A stretch of 64,000 bases of DNA from Paenibacillus sp. USDA918EY (GTDB taxonomy: Bacteria > Bacillota > Bacilli > Paenibacillales > Paenibacillaceae): the NCBI RefSeq assembly GCF_009870825.1, contig NZ_WTWY01000011.1:62001-126000 (forward strand), given 5' to 3'. Shown here piece by piece: positions 9,767 to 21,652 of this stretch (positions within the stretch are counted from its first letter, which is position 1; every line of letters starts with the position of its first letter). The position numbers and the translations under genes are program-made. Below the pieces are notes generated by a model. It made no database searches, was not told the DNA's origin, and worked only from the letters and a program-made list of their open reading frames with translations.

Positions 9767-10672
9767 ATGAATCAACTCGCACGCAGATGGAAGCGCGAAT
9801 GGCCGCTGCATTTCATGGTGGTTCCCGCATTGATTTTCCTTGTCCTATTCAGTTACATCCCGATGGCCGGCATTCTGATGGCATTTCAGAAATATATCCC
9901 GACCAAAGGCTTGTTCGGCTCTCCGATGGTTGGCCTTAAGCATTTTAAATATTTGCTGGATTATCCGGATATCGGCCGGATCGTGTTTAATACCCTGTAT
10001 ATCGCGACGATGAAAATCATCGCTGGGCTTGTCGTGCCGATCACGATCGCGATTTTGCTGAACGAGCTGCGCCAGGAATGGATGAAACGCACGTTCCAAA
10101 CGATGGTCTATTTGCCGCATTTTTTGTCCTGGGTCCTGCTGAGCGGGATCATCATCGACGTGTTGTCCCCGTCGACGGGCATTATCAATCAAATTTTGGG
10201 GCTGTTCGGCGCCAAGCCGATTTTTTTCCTCGGGGACAACAAATGGTTTCCTTACGTGATGGTCATTACCGATGTGTGGAAGGAGTTCGGCTTCGGCACG
10301 ATCATTTACCTGGCGGCGCTGACGAACATCAATCCGTCGCTTTATGAAGCAGCCGAAATCGACGGGGCGGGACGCTGGAAACAGACCATAAACGTCACGC
10401 TGCCCGGCATGATGCCGATCATCATACTGATGCTGACGCTGAATATCGGCAACGTGCTGAACGCAGGTTTCGATCAAATTTTCAATCTGTACAGCCCGCA
10501 AGTATACGAAAGCGGGGACGTGATCGACACCTTCGTGTACCGGATGGGTATCGAGCAGGCGCAGTACGGGTTTGCGACCGCCGTCGGACTGCTCAAATCG
10601 GTCGTGTCCTTCATTTTGATTTCGGTATCCTACATCATGGCGTATCGTTTTGCCAATTACCGCATTTTCTAG
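9767..10672 (+). CDS. Sugar ABC transporter permease, LplB-like
   Basis: This 301-residue inner-membrane permease has about six membrane segments, beginning around residue 17. The binding-protein-dependent transport signature (EAA loop) is visible as YEAAEIDGAGRWKQTINVTLPGM, the cytoplasmic coupling helix that docks on the ATPase. The N-terminal stretch WPLHFMVVPALIFLVLFSYIPMAGILMAF is typical of LplB/YteP permeases. It pairs with the next gene to form the heterodimeric channel. No ATPase gene follows, as expected for transporters that share an MsmX-type ATPase encoded elsewhere. Confidence 0.93.
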   Translation: MNQLARRWKREWPLHFMVVPALIFLVLFSYIPMAGILMAFQKYIPTKGLFGSPMVGLKHFKYLLDYPDIGRIVFNTLYIATMKIIAGLVVPITIAILLNELRQEWMKRTFQTMVYLPHFLSWVLLSGIIIDVLSPSTGIINQILGLFGAKPIFFLGDNKWFPYVMVITDVWKEFGFGTIIYLAALTNINPSLYEAAEIDGAGRWKQTINVTLPGMMPIIILMLTLNIGNVLNAGFDQIFNLYSPQVYESGDVIDTFVYRMGIEQAQYGFATAVGLLKSVVSFILISVSYIMAYRFANYRIF

Positions 10673-10693
10673 CAAAGGAGAACGGTCAACCTT

Positions 10694-11572
10694 ATGAAAA
10701 AGTCATTGGGCAGACGGCTGTTTCTTGGCTGCAACTTCGTGTTTCTCGCGGTGCTGTCGCTGATGTGCCTTATGCCGATCATCCACATTTTGTCGATTTC
10801 GTTCAGTTCGGGTTCGGCCGCATCGGCCGGGAAAGTATTGCTTTGGCCCGTGGAATTTACGCCGGCCGCTTACCAAAACGTGTTCGGCAAACCCGAGTAT
10901 TTGCGCGCGTTTTGGGTCACCATTCAGCGGGTCGTGCTTGGGACTTCGATCAGCATGTTCCTGACCATCCTTACCGCATATCCGTTATCCAAAGAAAAGC
11001 ATCAGTTCGGCATGCGCACCTTTTACGCGTGGGTGTTCGTCTTTACGATCCTGTTCAACGGGGGCCTCATTCCCTGGTACATGACGATCAAAGCCGTCGG
11101 CCTGATCGATTCGATCTGGGCGCTGGTGCTGCCGGGCGCGGTGCAGGTGTTTAATATCATTTTGCTGCTGAATTTCTACCGCAATCTGCCGAAGGAACTG
11201 GAGGAGTCGTCCAGGATCGACGGCGCGGGCCACTTCACGACGCTGTGGAAAATCTATGCGCCGCTGTCGCTTCCCGCACTGGCCACCACCGGGCTGTTCA
11301 CGATCGTCTGGCATTGGAACAGCTGGTTCGACGGCATGATTCTGATGAATCATCCCGATCATTATCCGCTGCAAACTTTTTTGCAATCGATTATCATTAA
11401 AATGGATCTCCGCTTTTTGAAGTCGCAGGACATCGAATTGATGCAGAAGCTGTCCGACCGGACGAGCAAAGCCGCGCAAATTTTTGTGGCCGCTTTTCCG
11501 ATCCTGATCATTTATCCGATCCTTCAACGGTTTTTTATTAAAGGAATTGTGATGGGGAGTGTCAAAGAATAA
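10694..11572 (+). CDS. Sugar ABC transporter permease, LplC/YtcP-like
   Basis: This 292-residue second permease has about six membrane segments. The coupling-helix motif is EESSRIDGAGHFTTLWKIYAPLSLP. The C-terminus, GIVMGSVKE, is the usual ending of the LplC/YtcP (CUT1) family. It lies 21 nt after the first permease with ribosome site AAAGGAG. Together with the lipoprotein and the first permease it would import an oligosaccharide, powered by an ATPase from outside this operon. Confidence 0.93.
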   Translation: MKKSLGRRLFLGCNFVFLAVLSLMCLMPIIHILSISFSSGSAASAGKVLLWPVEFTPAAYQNVFGKPEYLRAFWVTIQRVVLGTSISMFLTILTAYPLSKEKHQFGMRTFYAWVFVFTILFNGGLIPWYMTIKAVGLIDSIWALVLPGAVQVFNIILLLNFYRNLPKELEESSRIDGAGHFTTLWKIYAPLSLPALATTGLFTIVWHWNSWFDGMILMNHPDHYPLQTFLQSIIIKMDLRFLKSQDIELMQKLSDRTSKAAQIFVAAFPILIIYPILQRFFIKGIVMGSVKE

Positions 11573-11608
11573 TAGTTCCGGGATCATCTCAGGAACGGGG
11601 GAACGACC

Positions 11609-13339
11609 ATGAAACTGTTATTCCGGATGAAAGACTCTTCGATTTTTATGAAAATGATGGCGGTGTTCCTGAGCGTTCTGCTCCCCCTGATGATGATTAC
11701 GTGGTTCATCAACGAGCGGGGAGCAAGCAGCATTCAGACGGAAATATCCCGTTCGACCTTGAATACGGCCAGCTTTTACCTCGATTCGCTTGATAAAGAG
11801 GTTGAGCGCATCATGCAGTATTTGCCGAATTACGTCATGGATAACGATTTGATGGAGCTTGCGGCGATCGGGACGGACATGACGGATTATGAGCGGGCCC
11901 AAAGCATCACGCTGATCCAAAAGCGGCTCGACCTGATGAAAAACTCAAGTCCGTTCATTCAAGAGGCCAAGGCTTACGTCCCGAAAATCGGGCGAACGCT
12001 GCTCAGCGTGAAATACGAGACGGTGATCGATGAAGCCGAATACGCGGCGATGCAGCATGACGGGCCTTTCTACGACGATCCGTTCGTCTACTGGAACGAC
12101 CGCCTGTTCCTGACGATGTCCTACCCGACGAATACGTTCAAGGATCCTTTGTACATGGTAGGAATCGAATTGTCCACGCGCAAAATCAAGGAGGCGCTGC
12201 AGCAAATCACCGGATCGCTCAGCGGCGAAAGCATGCTGCTGAATGCGGGGCAGGGGTTTCTGATCGGCAGCAGCGACAAGACGGAACTGCAGGATGAGCT
12301 CAAAGACTTTATTGCCAAAAAGCAGGCGCAAGGCAAACAGCAGGGTTATGAGAGGGTCCGATTCGGAGACGGACGTTATCTTACCGTATTCAAGTACTCC
12401 GACGTATGGAAGTCTTATTCCGTCACATGCATCCCGGAGTCGGCCGTTTTGGGGCCGATCCAGACTTACAAACGCTGGTTTTTATGGGCATGCGGCCTTG
12501 CGGTCGCGGCTGGGGCGTTTTTCTCCTATTCGCTCATGAAGCTGATGTACCGCCCGCTGATGCGTCTGATCCACGGCTTCAAACGGGTGCAAAAGCTGGA
12601 GCTCCTGCCGCTGTCGATCGATCGGAGGCGCGACGAGTTCGGTTATTTGTACCAAGCCTTTAACGACACGGTCCACTCGCTGAAGACGCTGATCGAGCAA
12701 AATTACGAGCAGCGGATTCGAAGCCAGCGCTCCGAGCTGAAGCGGCTGCAGTCGCAGATCAACCCTCATTTTTTGTACAACTGTTTTTTTGTGTTATGCA
12801 GATTGATCAAGTCCGATAAAAAGGAGAAAGCTTACCAATTTTGTCTCTATATCGGTGAATATTTCCAGTTTATTACGAGAAATGATGAAGATATTATTCC
12901 GTTCGAACTGGAGATCAAGCATTCAAGAACTTACGTTGAGATGCAGTCGGTCTGCTACGGCGACCGGATTCAGGTTCGGTTCGAAGTAGAGCCGCTGCCG
13001 CTGCAGGTGCCGCGCCTGATCCTTCAGCCGATCATCGAAAATGCCTACAAGCATGGTTTCGGCGGGATGGCTGGAAGAGGGGACCTTCGGATTTGCAGCG
13101 TGCGGAGGACGGACCGGTTCACGATCTGCGTCGAGGATAACGGCAACAGCCTGGACGACGACAAGCTGGAGCAGCTGCGGCTCCGGCTTGCCCATGCCGG
13201 TGACCGGATCGAAGAAACGACGGGGCTGATCAACGTGCATCGGCGAATTCAGCTTCATTACGGAAGGGAATACGGGCTTGAAGTTTCACGATCATCGCTG
13301 GGCGGACTGAAAGTGCTTATACATCTTGGAATGGAATAG
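11609..13339 (+). CDS. YesM-type sensor histidine kinase
   Basis: This 576-residue kinase has TM1 at about residues 15-35, an extracytoplasmic sensory domain (about 36-285), TM2 (about 290-312), a HAMP linker, a His_kinase domain with the phosphoacceptor His387 in INPHFLYN, and a HATPase domain with LILQPIIENAYKHG and an EDNG box. This is the LytS/YesM class, in which an AraC-type regulator is the partner. The partner starts 14 nt downstream. By position the pair senses the transporter substrate or a related sugar and controls this operon. Confidence 0.95.
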   Translation: MKLLFRMKDSSIFMKMMAVFLSVLLPLMMITWFINERGASSIQTEISRSTLNTASFYLDSLDKEVERIMQYLPNYVMDNDLMELAAIGTDMTDYERAQSITLIQKRLDLMKNSSPFIQEAKAYVPKIGRTLLSVKYETVIDEAEYAAMQHDGPFYDDPFVYWNDRLFLTMSYPTNTFKDPLYMVGIELSTRKIKEALQQITGSLSGESMLLNAGQGFLIGSSDKTELQDELKDFIAKKQAQGKQQGYERVRFGDGRYLTVFKYSDVWKSYSVTCIPESAVLGPIQTYKRWFLWACGLAVAAGAFFSYSLMKLMYRPLMRLIHGFKRVQKLELLPLSIDRRRDEFGYLYQAFNDTVHSLKTLIEQNYEQRIRSQRSELKRLQSQINPHFLYNCFFVLCRLIKSDKKEKAYQFCLYIGEYFQFITRNDEDIIPFELEIKHSRTYVEMQSVCYGDRIQVRFEVEPLPLQVPRLILQPIIENAYKHGFGGMAGRGDLRICSVRRTDRFTICVEDNGNSLDDDKLEQLRLRLAHAGDRIEETTGLINVHRRIQLHYGREYGLEVSRSSLGGLKVLIHLGME

Positions 13340-13352
13340 GGAGGTATCGGTG

Positions 13353-15020
13353 ATGCGCAGGCTTCTTATCGTGGATGATTTGCCGATTATCGTTGACGGG
13401 CTGCTGGAATTGTTTCAAACGACGGAGCATTTGGAGCTTGAGGTACTGAAAGCGTATTCGGGAGAAGAAGCGCTTCAGGTGATGCGGGAGCGGCCGGTCG
13501 ATATCGTCATTTCGGACATTAAAATGCCCGGGCTGGAAGGCATCGAGCTGCTGCAGTTCATTCAGGCCGATTGGCCTTCCTGCAAGGTCATCTTCCTGAC
13601 GGGATACAACGATTTTCATTATATCCGGAGCGCGATGGCTTACGGCGGTTTCGACTATATTTTGAAGGTGGAAAGCGACGACAAGATCATCGCCTCCGTG
13701 GAGCGTGCCCTCGAAAAGCTGGAGGAGGAGCGGAACCAGCTCCGGATGCTGGAGCGGGCCAACAGGCGGATGCGCGAGGCGCTCCCCCTTCTTCAGAAGG
13801 AGTATATATGGGAGCTGCTTCAAGGCAAGCAGGAGACGCCTGCCGAGCTGGCGCGCCATTTTGAGGAGCTGGGTATTTTGCTGCGGGTGGACCGGCCCGT
13901 GCTGCTGCTGCTTGGGAGGGTGGATACGTGGAAGGAATCATATACGCCGATGGACAAAGCGCTGCTGCTTTACGGCGTCCAAAACATAGCGGAGGAATAC
14001 GCGGGCGCCGGCATGAAATGCTACTCCGGCGTATACGAAAATTCCCGCATCATTTGGCTGCTGCAGCCCTGGGAGGGAGACGACGCGAAGCAGGAGGCAT
14101 GGAAAGCGGGCTGCGACCATGTCGGCGGCATGCTGGAGGCGATTCAGCAAACCTGTCAGCGGCTGCTGCGCGTGTCGGTATCTTTTGCGATCAGCAGCGA
14201 GCCGACCGGGCTGACCGCCATTTCGGAACGGTTCCATTTGTTGAAATATTGTTTTGTGCACGGGCTTGGACTGTCGCCTGCCGTCATCGTGACCGATAAG
14301 GATCTGCTTAAGCTGCCGAACGGAGAAGAAGAAAAAAACGACTACTGCCATCACGCCCGGCTGCAGCTGCTTCAGCGGTGCCTGGAGAACAAACACCGGG
14401 AAGAGTTCAATAAGCTGTATTTGCATCTGACGTCCATCTGGACCGACGACGCGCAGGTTTACGGGCGAAAAATGGAGCTGTACCATTCGCTCGCGGCCAT
14501 TTTTTTGTCGATTATGGAGCAGAACGAGGATTTCAGGCAGGATGCATCCAAAAACATGGATACGATGCTCCTGTACCAAAAGGACGAGGGCATCTCCTGG
14601 CCGGACGTGAAGCAGTATTTTTGGAGCTTGGCCGACTGCTATTTTGCCAAACATGCACGGCAAGGGGAACAGGTGCCAAGCGACCTGGTCAAAAGAGTGC
14701 ACCGTTTCATCGAGGAGCATTTGGCCCGCGACATATCGCTGATCGCGATCGCCGAGCACGTCGGGCTCAACCCTTCCTATCTCTCGCGGTTGTATAAGCA
14801 GCTGACCGGGATTGGTTTATCCGATTACATCAATGAATACCGGAACCTGAAAGCCAAGGAACGGCTGCTGAACAGCACGATGAAAGTAGGGGATATCGCG
14901 GCGGAGCTCGGATACAATTCGGCGCTCGCGTTCATCCGCTTTTTCAAGAAGCAGAACCAGGCGACCCCCCAGGAATACCGTCTGCAGCGCCAAGCCAAGG
15001 AAGTCAACAATAGTATATGA
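13353..15020 (+). CDS. YesN-type response regulator with AraC DNA-binding domain
   Basis: This 555-residue protein starts at ATG 13353, eight bases after GGGAGG; the earlier in-frame ATG at 13326 lies inside the kinase gene. The order is an N-terminal receiver domain with phosphoacceptor Asp55 in VISDIKMPG, a variable middle region of about 300 residues, then a C-terminal double helix-turn-helix of the AraC family (from about residue 455: IALIAIAEHVGLNPSYLSRLYKQ-like, then MKVGDIAAELGYNSALAFIRFFKKQ). It is the cognate partner of the preceding kinase and the likely activator of the binding-protein promoter near 7.9 kb. Confidence 0.95.
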   Translation: MRRLLIVDDLPIIVDGLLELFQTTEHLELEVLKAYSGEEALQVMRERPVDIVISDIKMPGLEGIELLQFIQADWPSCKVIFLTGYNDFHYIRSAMAYGGFDYILKVESDDKIIASVERALEKLEEERNQLRMLERANRRMREALPLLQKEYIWELLQGKQETPAELARHFEELGILLRVDRPVLLLLGRVDTWKESYTPMDKALLLYGVQNIAEEYAGAGMKCYSGVYENSRIIWLLQPWEGDDAKQEAWKAGCDHVGGMLEAIQQTCQRLLRVSVSFAISSEPTGLTAISERFHLLKYCFVHGLGLSPAVIVTDKDLLKLPNGEEEKNDYCHHARLQLLQRCLENKHREEFNKLYLHLTSIWTDDAQVYGRKMELYHSLAAIFLSIMEQNEDFRQDASKNMDTMLLYQKDEGISWPDVKQYFWSLADCYFAKHARQGEQVPSDLVKRVHRFIEEHLARDISLIAIAEHVGLNPSYLSRLYKQLTGIGLSDYINEYRNLKAKERLLNSTMKVGDIAAELGYNSALAFIRFFKKQNQATPQEYRLQRQAKEVNNSI

Positions 15021-15105
15021 ATGTACGGAAATGTCTCTTTCGGGCCTTCCGCCGCGTGGCGTACAATCAGGGCAGCATAAGCGACATATCGAGGAGGAAC
15101 CGAAA

Positions 15106-16383
15106 GTGAAGACATTAACAGCCGTATTGCTTGGAGCCGGCAGCAGGGGACGGTATATTTACGGCCCTTATGCCGAGAAGCACCCGGAAGAATTAAAAAT
15201 CGTGGCGGTCGCGGAGCCCCAGGAGGAGCGCCGGCGGCAAATCGCGGCAATCCACGGCATCGCGCCCGAAAACGTCCATTCGTCGTGGGAGCGGGTATTC
15301 GAACAAGGGCGGATCGCCGATGTCATGATCATCAGTACGCTGGATCATATGCATTTCGTGCCGGCCATGAAGGCGCTGGAGCTGGGATATCATATATTGC
15401 TGGAGAAGCCGATGTCGCCCGTGCCCGAGGAGTGCGTCCGGATCGAGCAGGAGGCGATCGCCCGTAAGCGGGTGCTGACCGTCAGCCACGTGCTGCGTTA
15501 TTCGCCGTTCTGGTCGGGAATCAAACGCTGCATCGAGTCGGGGGAAATCGGCGGCATCGCGACGATCCAGCATGCGGAATTCGTAGGCTACCGTCACATG
15601 ACGCACAGCTACGTGCGGGGCAACTGGCGGAATTCGGCGGAGACGAGCCCGATGATTTTGGCCAAGTCCTGCCATGACCTCGATATCATCTCCTGGCTGA
15701 TGGACCGGCCGTGCGCAAGCGTCAGCTCCTTCGGCTCGCTGCTGCATTTTCGGAAGGAGCATGCGCCCGCAGGTTCGACGGACAGATGCACGGACGGCTG
15801 CCAGGCGGAACGGGATTGCCCGTTTTCGGCGCTCAAGCTGTACAATCAGCCGCCCGAACATCCTTGGGCGCGATATATTACGCATGACCTGTCTCCCGAA
15901 GGGATTATGGCGGCATTAAAGGAGGGGCCTTTCGGGCGCTGCGTCTACCGCTGCGACAACAATGTGGTCGATCATCAAGTCGTCAACATGGAGTTTGCCG
16001 GCGGGGCGAACGCAACGTTCACGCTGTCGGGCTTTACCGAAAGGGAGGTTCGCAGCGTGCGGGTTATGGGCACGAAAGGCGAAATCTACGGCGATATGGA
16101 GGAAGGAACGTATACGCTGCGCCGCTTTGCAACGGGGGAAACGATCGAATTTCATTGCGGCGTTTCCGGCGACGGACACGGCGGCGGGGACGAGCGGATG
16201 GTCGCGGATTTCCTTCATCAGGTGAGGGAGCACGGAAACGGCGCCGGTTCGGGGCTGACTTCGGCGACCGCTTCGCTGCAAAGCCATTTGATCGCTTTTG
16301 CCGCGGAGGAATCGCGCCTTCAGGAAGGGAAGTCCGTCAAATTGACGGAGCTGGCCCGGCGGGTGGCGACCGTTCATCCTTAA
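15106..16383 (+). CDS. Gfo/Idh/MocA-family oxidoreductase
   Basis: This 425-residue NAD(P)-dependent dehydrogenase starts at GTG 15106 after GAGGAGG. The Rossmann motif is LLGAGSRG (about residues 8-15); the EKPMS motif follows the cofactor domain, and the C-terminal half is the family's sheet-type substrate domain. A cysteine-rich stretch (C-x3-C-x5-C followed by PFSA) sits in the middle of the substrate domain and could bind a metal; similar Cys patterns occur in part of this family. As the last gene of the sugar operon it probably oxidises or epimerises the imported sugar or its inositol- or amino-type derivative. Confidence 0.9.
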   Translation: MKTLTAVLLGAGSRGRYIYGPYAEKHPEELKIVAVAEPQEERRRQIAAIHGIAPENVHSSWERVFEQGRIADVMIISTLDHMHFVPAMKALELGYHILLEKPMSPVPEECVRIEQEAIARKRVLTVSHVLRYSPFWSGIKRCIESGEIGGIATIQHAEFVGYRHMTHSYVRGNWRNSAETSPMILAKSCHDLDIISWLMDRPCASVSSFGSLLHFRKEHAPAGSTDRCTDGCQAERDCPFSALKLYNQPPEHPWARYITHDLSPEGIMAALKEGPFGRCVYRCDNNVVDHQVVNMEFAGGANATFTLSGFTEREVRSVRVMGTKGEIYGDMEEGTYTLRRFATGETIEFHCGVSGDGHGGGDERMVADFLHQVREHGNGAGSGLTSATASLQSHLIAFAAEESRLQEGKSVKLTELARRVATVHP

Positions 16384-16497
16384 AACGTTCAAATCCCGTC
16401 TACAAAATTTTAAGGAAACTTGAAGGTTATTTTCATCTAATTTTAAGAAAGGGTTTCTATAATAAATGCATACCCCTTTTATAAATATATTGCTTGT

Positions 16498-16529
16498 GCC
16501 CCGGAGTCCGCTGCTCCGGGGCATGTTTT
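16498..16529 (+). terminator. Terminator of the carbohydrate operon
   Basis: A perfect 9-bp stem, GCCCCGGAG (16498-16506) against CTCCGGGGC (16514-16522), is followed by ATGTTTTT. A TATAAT-like hexamer at 16458-16463 lies just upstream, with no convincing -35. Confidence 0.8.
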
Positions 16530-16540
16530 TGTCTGCCGGA

Positions 16541-16585
16541 GCAAAAAAAAGCGGGCCTTCAACCAAATTGAAGGCCCGTTTCCAT
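16541..16585 (-). terminator. Terminator of the fdhA-DUF1641 operon
   Basis: The stem CGGGCCTTCAA/TTGAAGGCCCG with a 5-nt loop is followed on the minus strand by eight T. It is about 30 nt past the DUF1641 stop codon. Confidence 0.85.
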
Positions 16586-16612
16586 TTTTATTGCAATTCC
16601 GGCATGCACGCC

Positions 16613-17086
16613 TTATTCGCCAAGTTCTTTGCCCATTCCCTTCAGGAAGCGCAGACCGAAGCCGATAGCCCGGTTTACGTCGGGATCCTTCAAAGCGCTC
16701 ATCAGGGAGAAGACCGTCACTTTTTTATCCTGCGGCTTGCCGGCTTCTTCCAGACCTTTCGCCACGCTGCCGAGCAGCTTGGCGGTCTGGTCCGGGTCGA
16801 TCTGAGCCAGGGCCCCGGCCGCCGCCATCCCGTTGTTGATCATGTTGGTCACTTCGGGACGTTTCAATTGATGCAGGGCGATTTCGGCGACCTTGGCTTT
16901 CGCTTTCAGGAGCGCTTCCGCCGCCTCCAGCACGCCGCTGCCGTACAGCTCGCTCAGGACGTCGATCGCCTTGTCGATCGCCTGCTCATGCTCCGCAAGG
17001 GAGTCCTTCAGCTGGTTTAGCGATTGCTGTTTGATTTCTTCTTCGGTTAACGCCTTTTTCTTGATAAACGATATAGGTTCAGCCAT
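16613..17086 (-). CDS. yjgD: DUF1641 protein, formate dehydrogenase partner (YjgD/YrhD-like)
   Basis: This 157-residue, mostly helical, soluble protein is in the DUF1641 family (B. subtilis YjgD and YrhD). Family members are encoded directly after a catalytic formate dehydrogenase subunit, as here, where it starts 17 nt after fdhA. Residues 25-75 form a long amphipathic helix pair, and the conserved C-terminal block reads SLMSALKDPDVNRAIGFGLRFLKGMGKEL. A small structural or electron-transfer-coupling subunit is likely; the biochemical role is not established. It is followed by its own terminator. Confidence 0.85.
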   Translation of the reverse strand: MAEPISFIKKKALTEEEIKQQSLNQLKDSLAEHEQAIDKAIDVLSELYGSGVLEAAEALLKAKAKVAEIALHQLKRPEVTNMINNGMAAAGALAQIDPDQTAKLLGSVAKGLEEAGKPQDKKVTVFSLMSALKDPDVNRAIGFGLRFLKGMGKELGE

Positions 17087-17103
17087 TCATCTTCCCCCCT
17101 TCC

Positions 17104-20040
<2,937 letters not shown>

Positions 20041-20169
20041 GAAAATAACCTCTCTTCCCAGCATGATTTTTTTAGGTAACGGAAGACTTCGGGCGCTGTT
20101 AAAATGCATACAATACACTTGCGAAATTCAAATCACTGAAATGTCAATGTCGAAAAAAAGTTCCGCAAA

Positions 20170-20334
20170 CAAAAAACTCCACTAAACCCGGTCCGCTAGC
20201 TCTGGTGCGGCAGGTTGTAGTGGAGTAACCGATTAGCAATGGCCTACTAAACTGATCATTCCGTTATGAAATTAACATGCAATGAAAAAACTCACGTCTC
20301 GCCATGATTATACTACTTCCGCCCGAAAAAACAA
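20170..20334 (-). promoter_or_regulatory. fdhA promoter and structured leader with terminator (candidate riboswitch or attenuator)
   Basis: On the minus strand a promoter is seen with -10 TATAAT (20307-20312) and -35 TTGTTT (20329-20334), spacing 16. About 50 nt into the transcript is a 7-bp hairpin (20233-20239 with 20244-20250). It is followed by a long hairpin closed by ACTCCACTA (20218-20226 on this strand) and TAGTGGAGT (20176-20184), with inner AACC/GGTT and CCGC/GCGG helices, then T5. This terminator sits 130 nt before the fdhA start codon, so transcription must be able to escape it. No known riboswitch class was recognised. GTG of fdhA is at 20040; the rest of the gap, 20041-20169, is AT-rich leader. 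Confidence 0.6.
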
Positions 20335-20404
20335 GGTTGAAATATTCTGTACATTGTCCCTAAGATTTAGTATAGTGTTAAACTTGTGATGAGGTGATTG
20401 AGGG

Positions 20405-20746
20405 ATGAAAAAGGAAGTCGCGTTTAACGACATTATCCGGAAAGTCCGGAAAGACACCTTCGGCAAAGGGCCTGAGCGCATTCATACGACGTTCGTCGAA
20501 AACATGGCGATCACCCGGATGTACGGAAATTTTACCCCGACGGAAAAGTTTATCGCGCAAACGGCGGAAGGCAAAAAAATGGTGCATAGCGCCAGAACGC
20601 ATATGATCAAGGAATTGTACAAGGACCAGGTGCCGGAAGGGCTCGAAGAGCTTTGCGGCTCCAAGCTGGTGCATCTCTTCACGGATATCAAGGTCGATGA
20701 GGACGTCGCGATTTCCGTGTTTATGTTCGAAAAAAACATTGTGTGA
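20405..20746 (+). CDS. DUF2294-family protein
   Basis: This 113-residue soluble protein matches the DUF2294 family: FNDIIRKVRKDTFGKGPERIHTTFVENMA at the start, then a conserved block around TEKFIAQTAEGKKMVHSART. Function in the family is not established, although members recur near formate dehydrogenase and molybdenum-cofactor genes. It is the first gene of a rightward operon with fdhD and moaA. A promoter with TGTACA at -35 and TATAGT at -10 (spacing 17) lies just upstream at about 20350-20378, back to back with the fdhA promoter. Confidence 0.8.
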   Translation: MKKEVAFNDIIRKVRKDTFGKGPERIHTTFVENMAITRMYGNFTPTEKFIAQTAEGKKMVHSARTHMIKELYKDQVPEGLEELCGSKLVHLFTDIKVDEDVAISVFMFEKNIV

Positions 20747-20758
20747 GGATGAGGCCGA

Positions 20759-21604
20759 ATGAACGCTGTGACGAAAGAACAGGGCGGCATCATCCGCTAC
20801 GAGCAGGGGCGCGCAACGGAAAAATCCGATCTCGTCGTCGCCGAGCACCCCGTAACGATCAAAATCAACGGCGAAGAATTCGCCACGCTCGTTTGCACGC
20901 CCGAATACATTGAGGATATGGCGGTCGGTTATCTGGCGTCGGAAGGCGTCATTGCCGGCATCGACGAGTTGCAGGATTTGTGGGTGCAGGAGGAGGAAGG
21001 TTTCGTCCACGCCACCGTCAGCCGGTGGAGCCCGCTTCATAGGCAGCTTTACAGCAAAAGGTACGTTACGTCATGCTGCGGCGCCAGCCGGCAGGGCTTC
21101 GTGTTTTTTAACGACGCGAAGACGGCCAAACGGCTGCACGACGCTCCGGTCGAGCTTTCGTTTGACGACGTTTTCAGGCTGGTGCGCCGGCTGCAGGAAA
21201 GCTCGGAAACGTTCAGCCGGACCGGCGGCGTCCATAACGCGGCATTATGCGACAGGCAGGGCATTTTGCTGAACCGGATGGATATCGGGCGGCATAACGC
21301 GCTGGATAAAATCTATGGCCACTGCCTGAAACGAAACATCCCCGTGAACGATAAAATCATCGTGTTCAGCGGGCGGATTTCCTCGGAAATTTTGCTGAAG
21401 GTCGCCAAAATCGGCTGCGGCGTCATTTTGTCCAAATCGGCGCCGACGCAGCTGGCGCTGGAGCTGGCGGAGAATTTGGGCATAACGGCGGTCGGCTTCG
21501 TTCGCGGACAGTCATGCAACGTGTATACGCATCCGCGGCGCATCATCGAATGCCGGCAGATGTTGAATCAACATGCGGCAGAGGCGGAGCGGCCGGAATT
21601 GTAA
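20759..21604 (+). CDS. fdhD: Formate dehydrogenase accessory sulfurtransferase FdhD
   Basis: This 281-residue protein is full length for FdhD, which transfers sulfur from a cysteine desulfurase to the molybdenum of formate dehydrogenase; without it the enzyme is inactive. The vicinal Cys106-Cys107 in TSCCGASRQG lie in the loop carrying the sulfur-transfer cysteines. Other family marks are TGGVHNAAL, DIGRHNALDKIYG and FSGRISSEIL. It starts 12 nt after the DUF2294 stop, with GAGGATGAGG upstream, and leads into moaA, consistent with a maturation operon serving the divergent fdhA. Confidence 0.96.
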   Translation: MNAVTKEQGGIIRYEQGRATEKSDLVVAEHPVTIKINGEEFATLVCTPEYIEDMAVGYLASEGVIAGIDELQDLWVQEEEGFVHATVSRWSPLHRQLYSKRYVTSCCGASRQGFVFFNDAKTAKRLHDAPVELSFDDVFRLVRRLQESSETFSRTGGVHNAALCDRQGILLNRMDIGRHNALDKIYGHCLKRNIPVNDKIIVFSGRISSEILLKVAKIGCGVILSKSAPTQLALELAENLGITAVGFVRGQSCNVYTHPRRIIECRQMLNQHAAEAERPEL

Positions 21605-21652
21605 TTCCGTCATTTTCGGCTGCCTTTGGCACGAGAAATGGAGTGAGAAATC

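Noticed and set aside
16458-16529. Possible small RNA from a TATAAT hexamer to the operon terminator
   Set aside because: No -35 at proper spacing, and the product would be only about 60 nt; the terminator is explained by the upstream operon.
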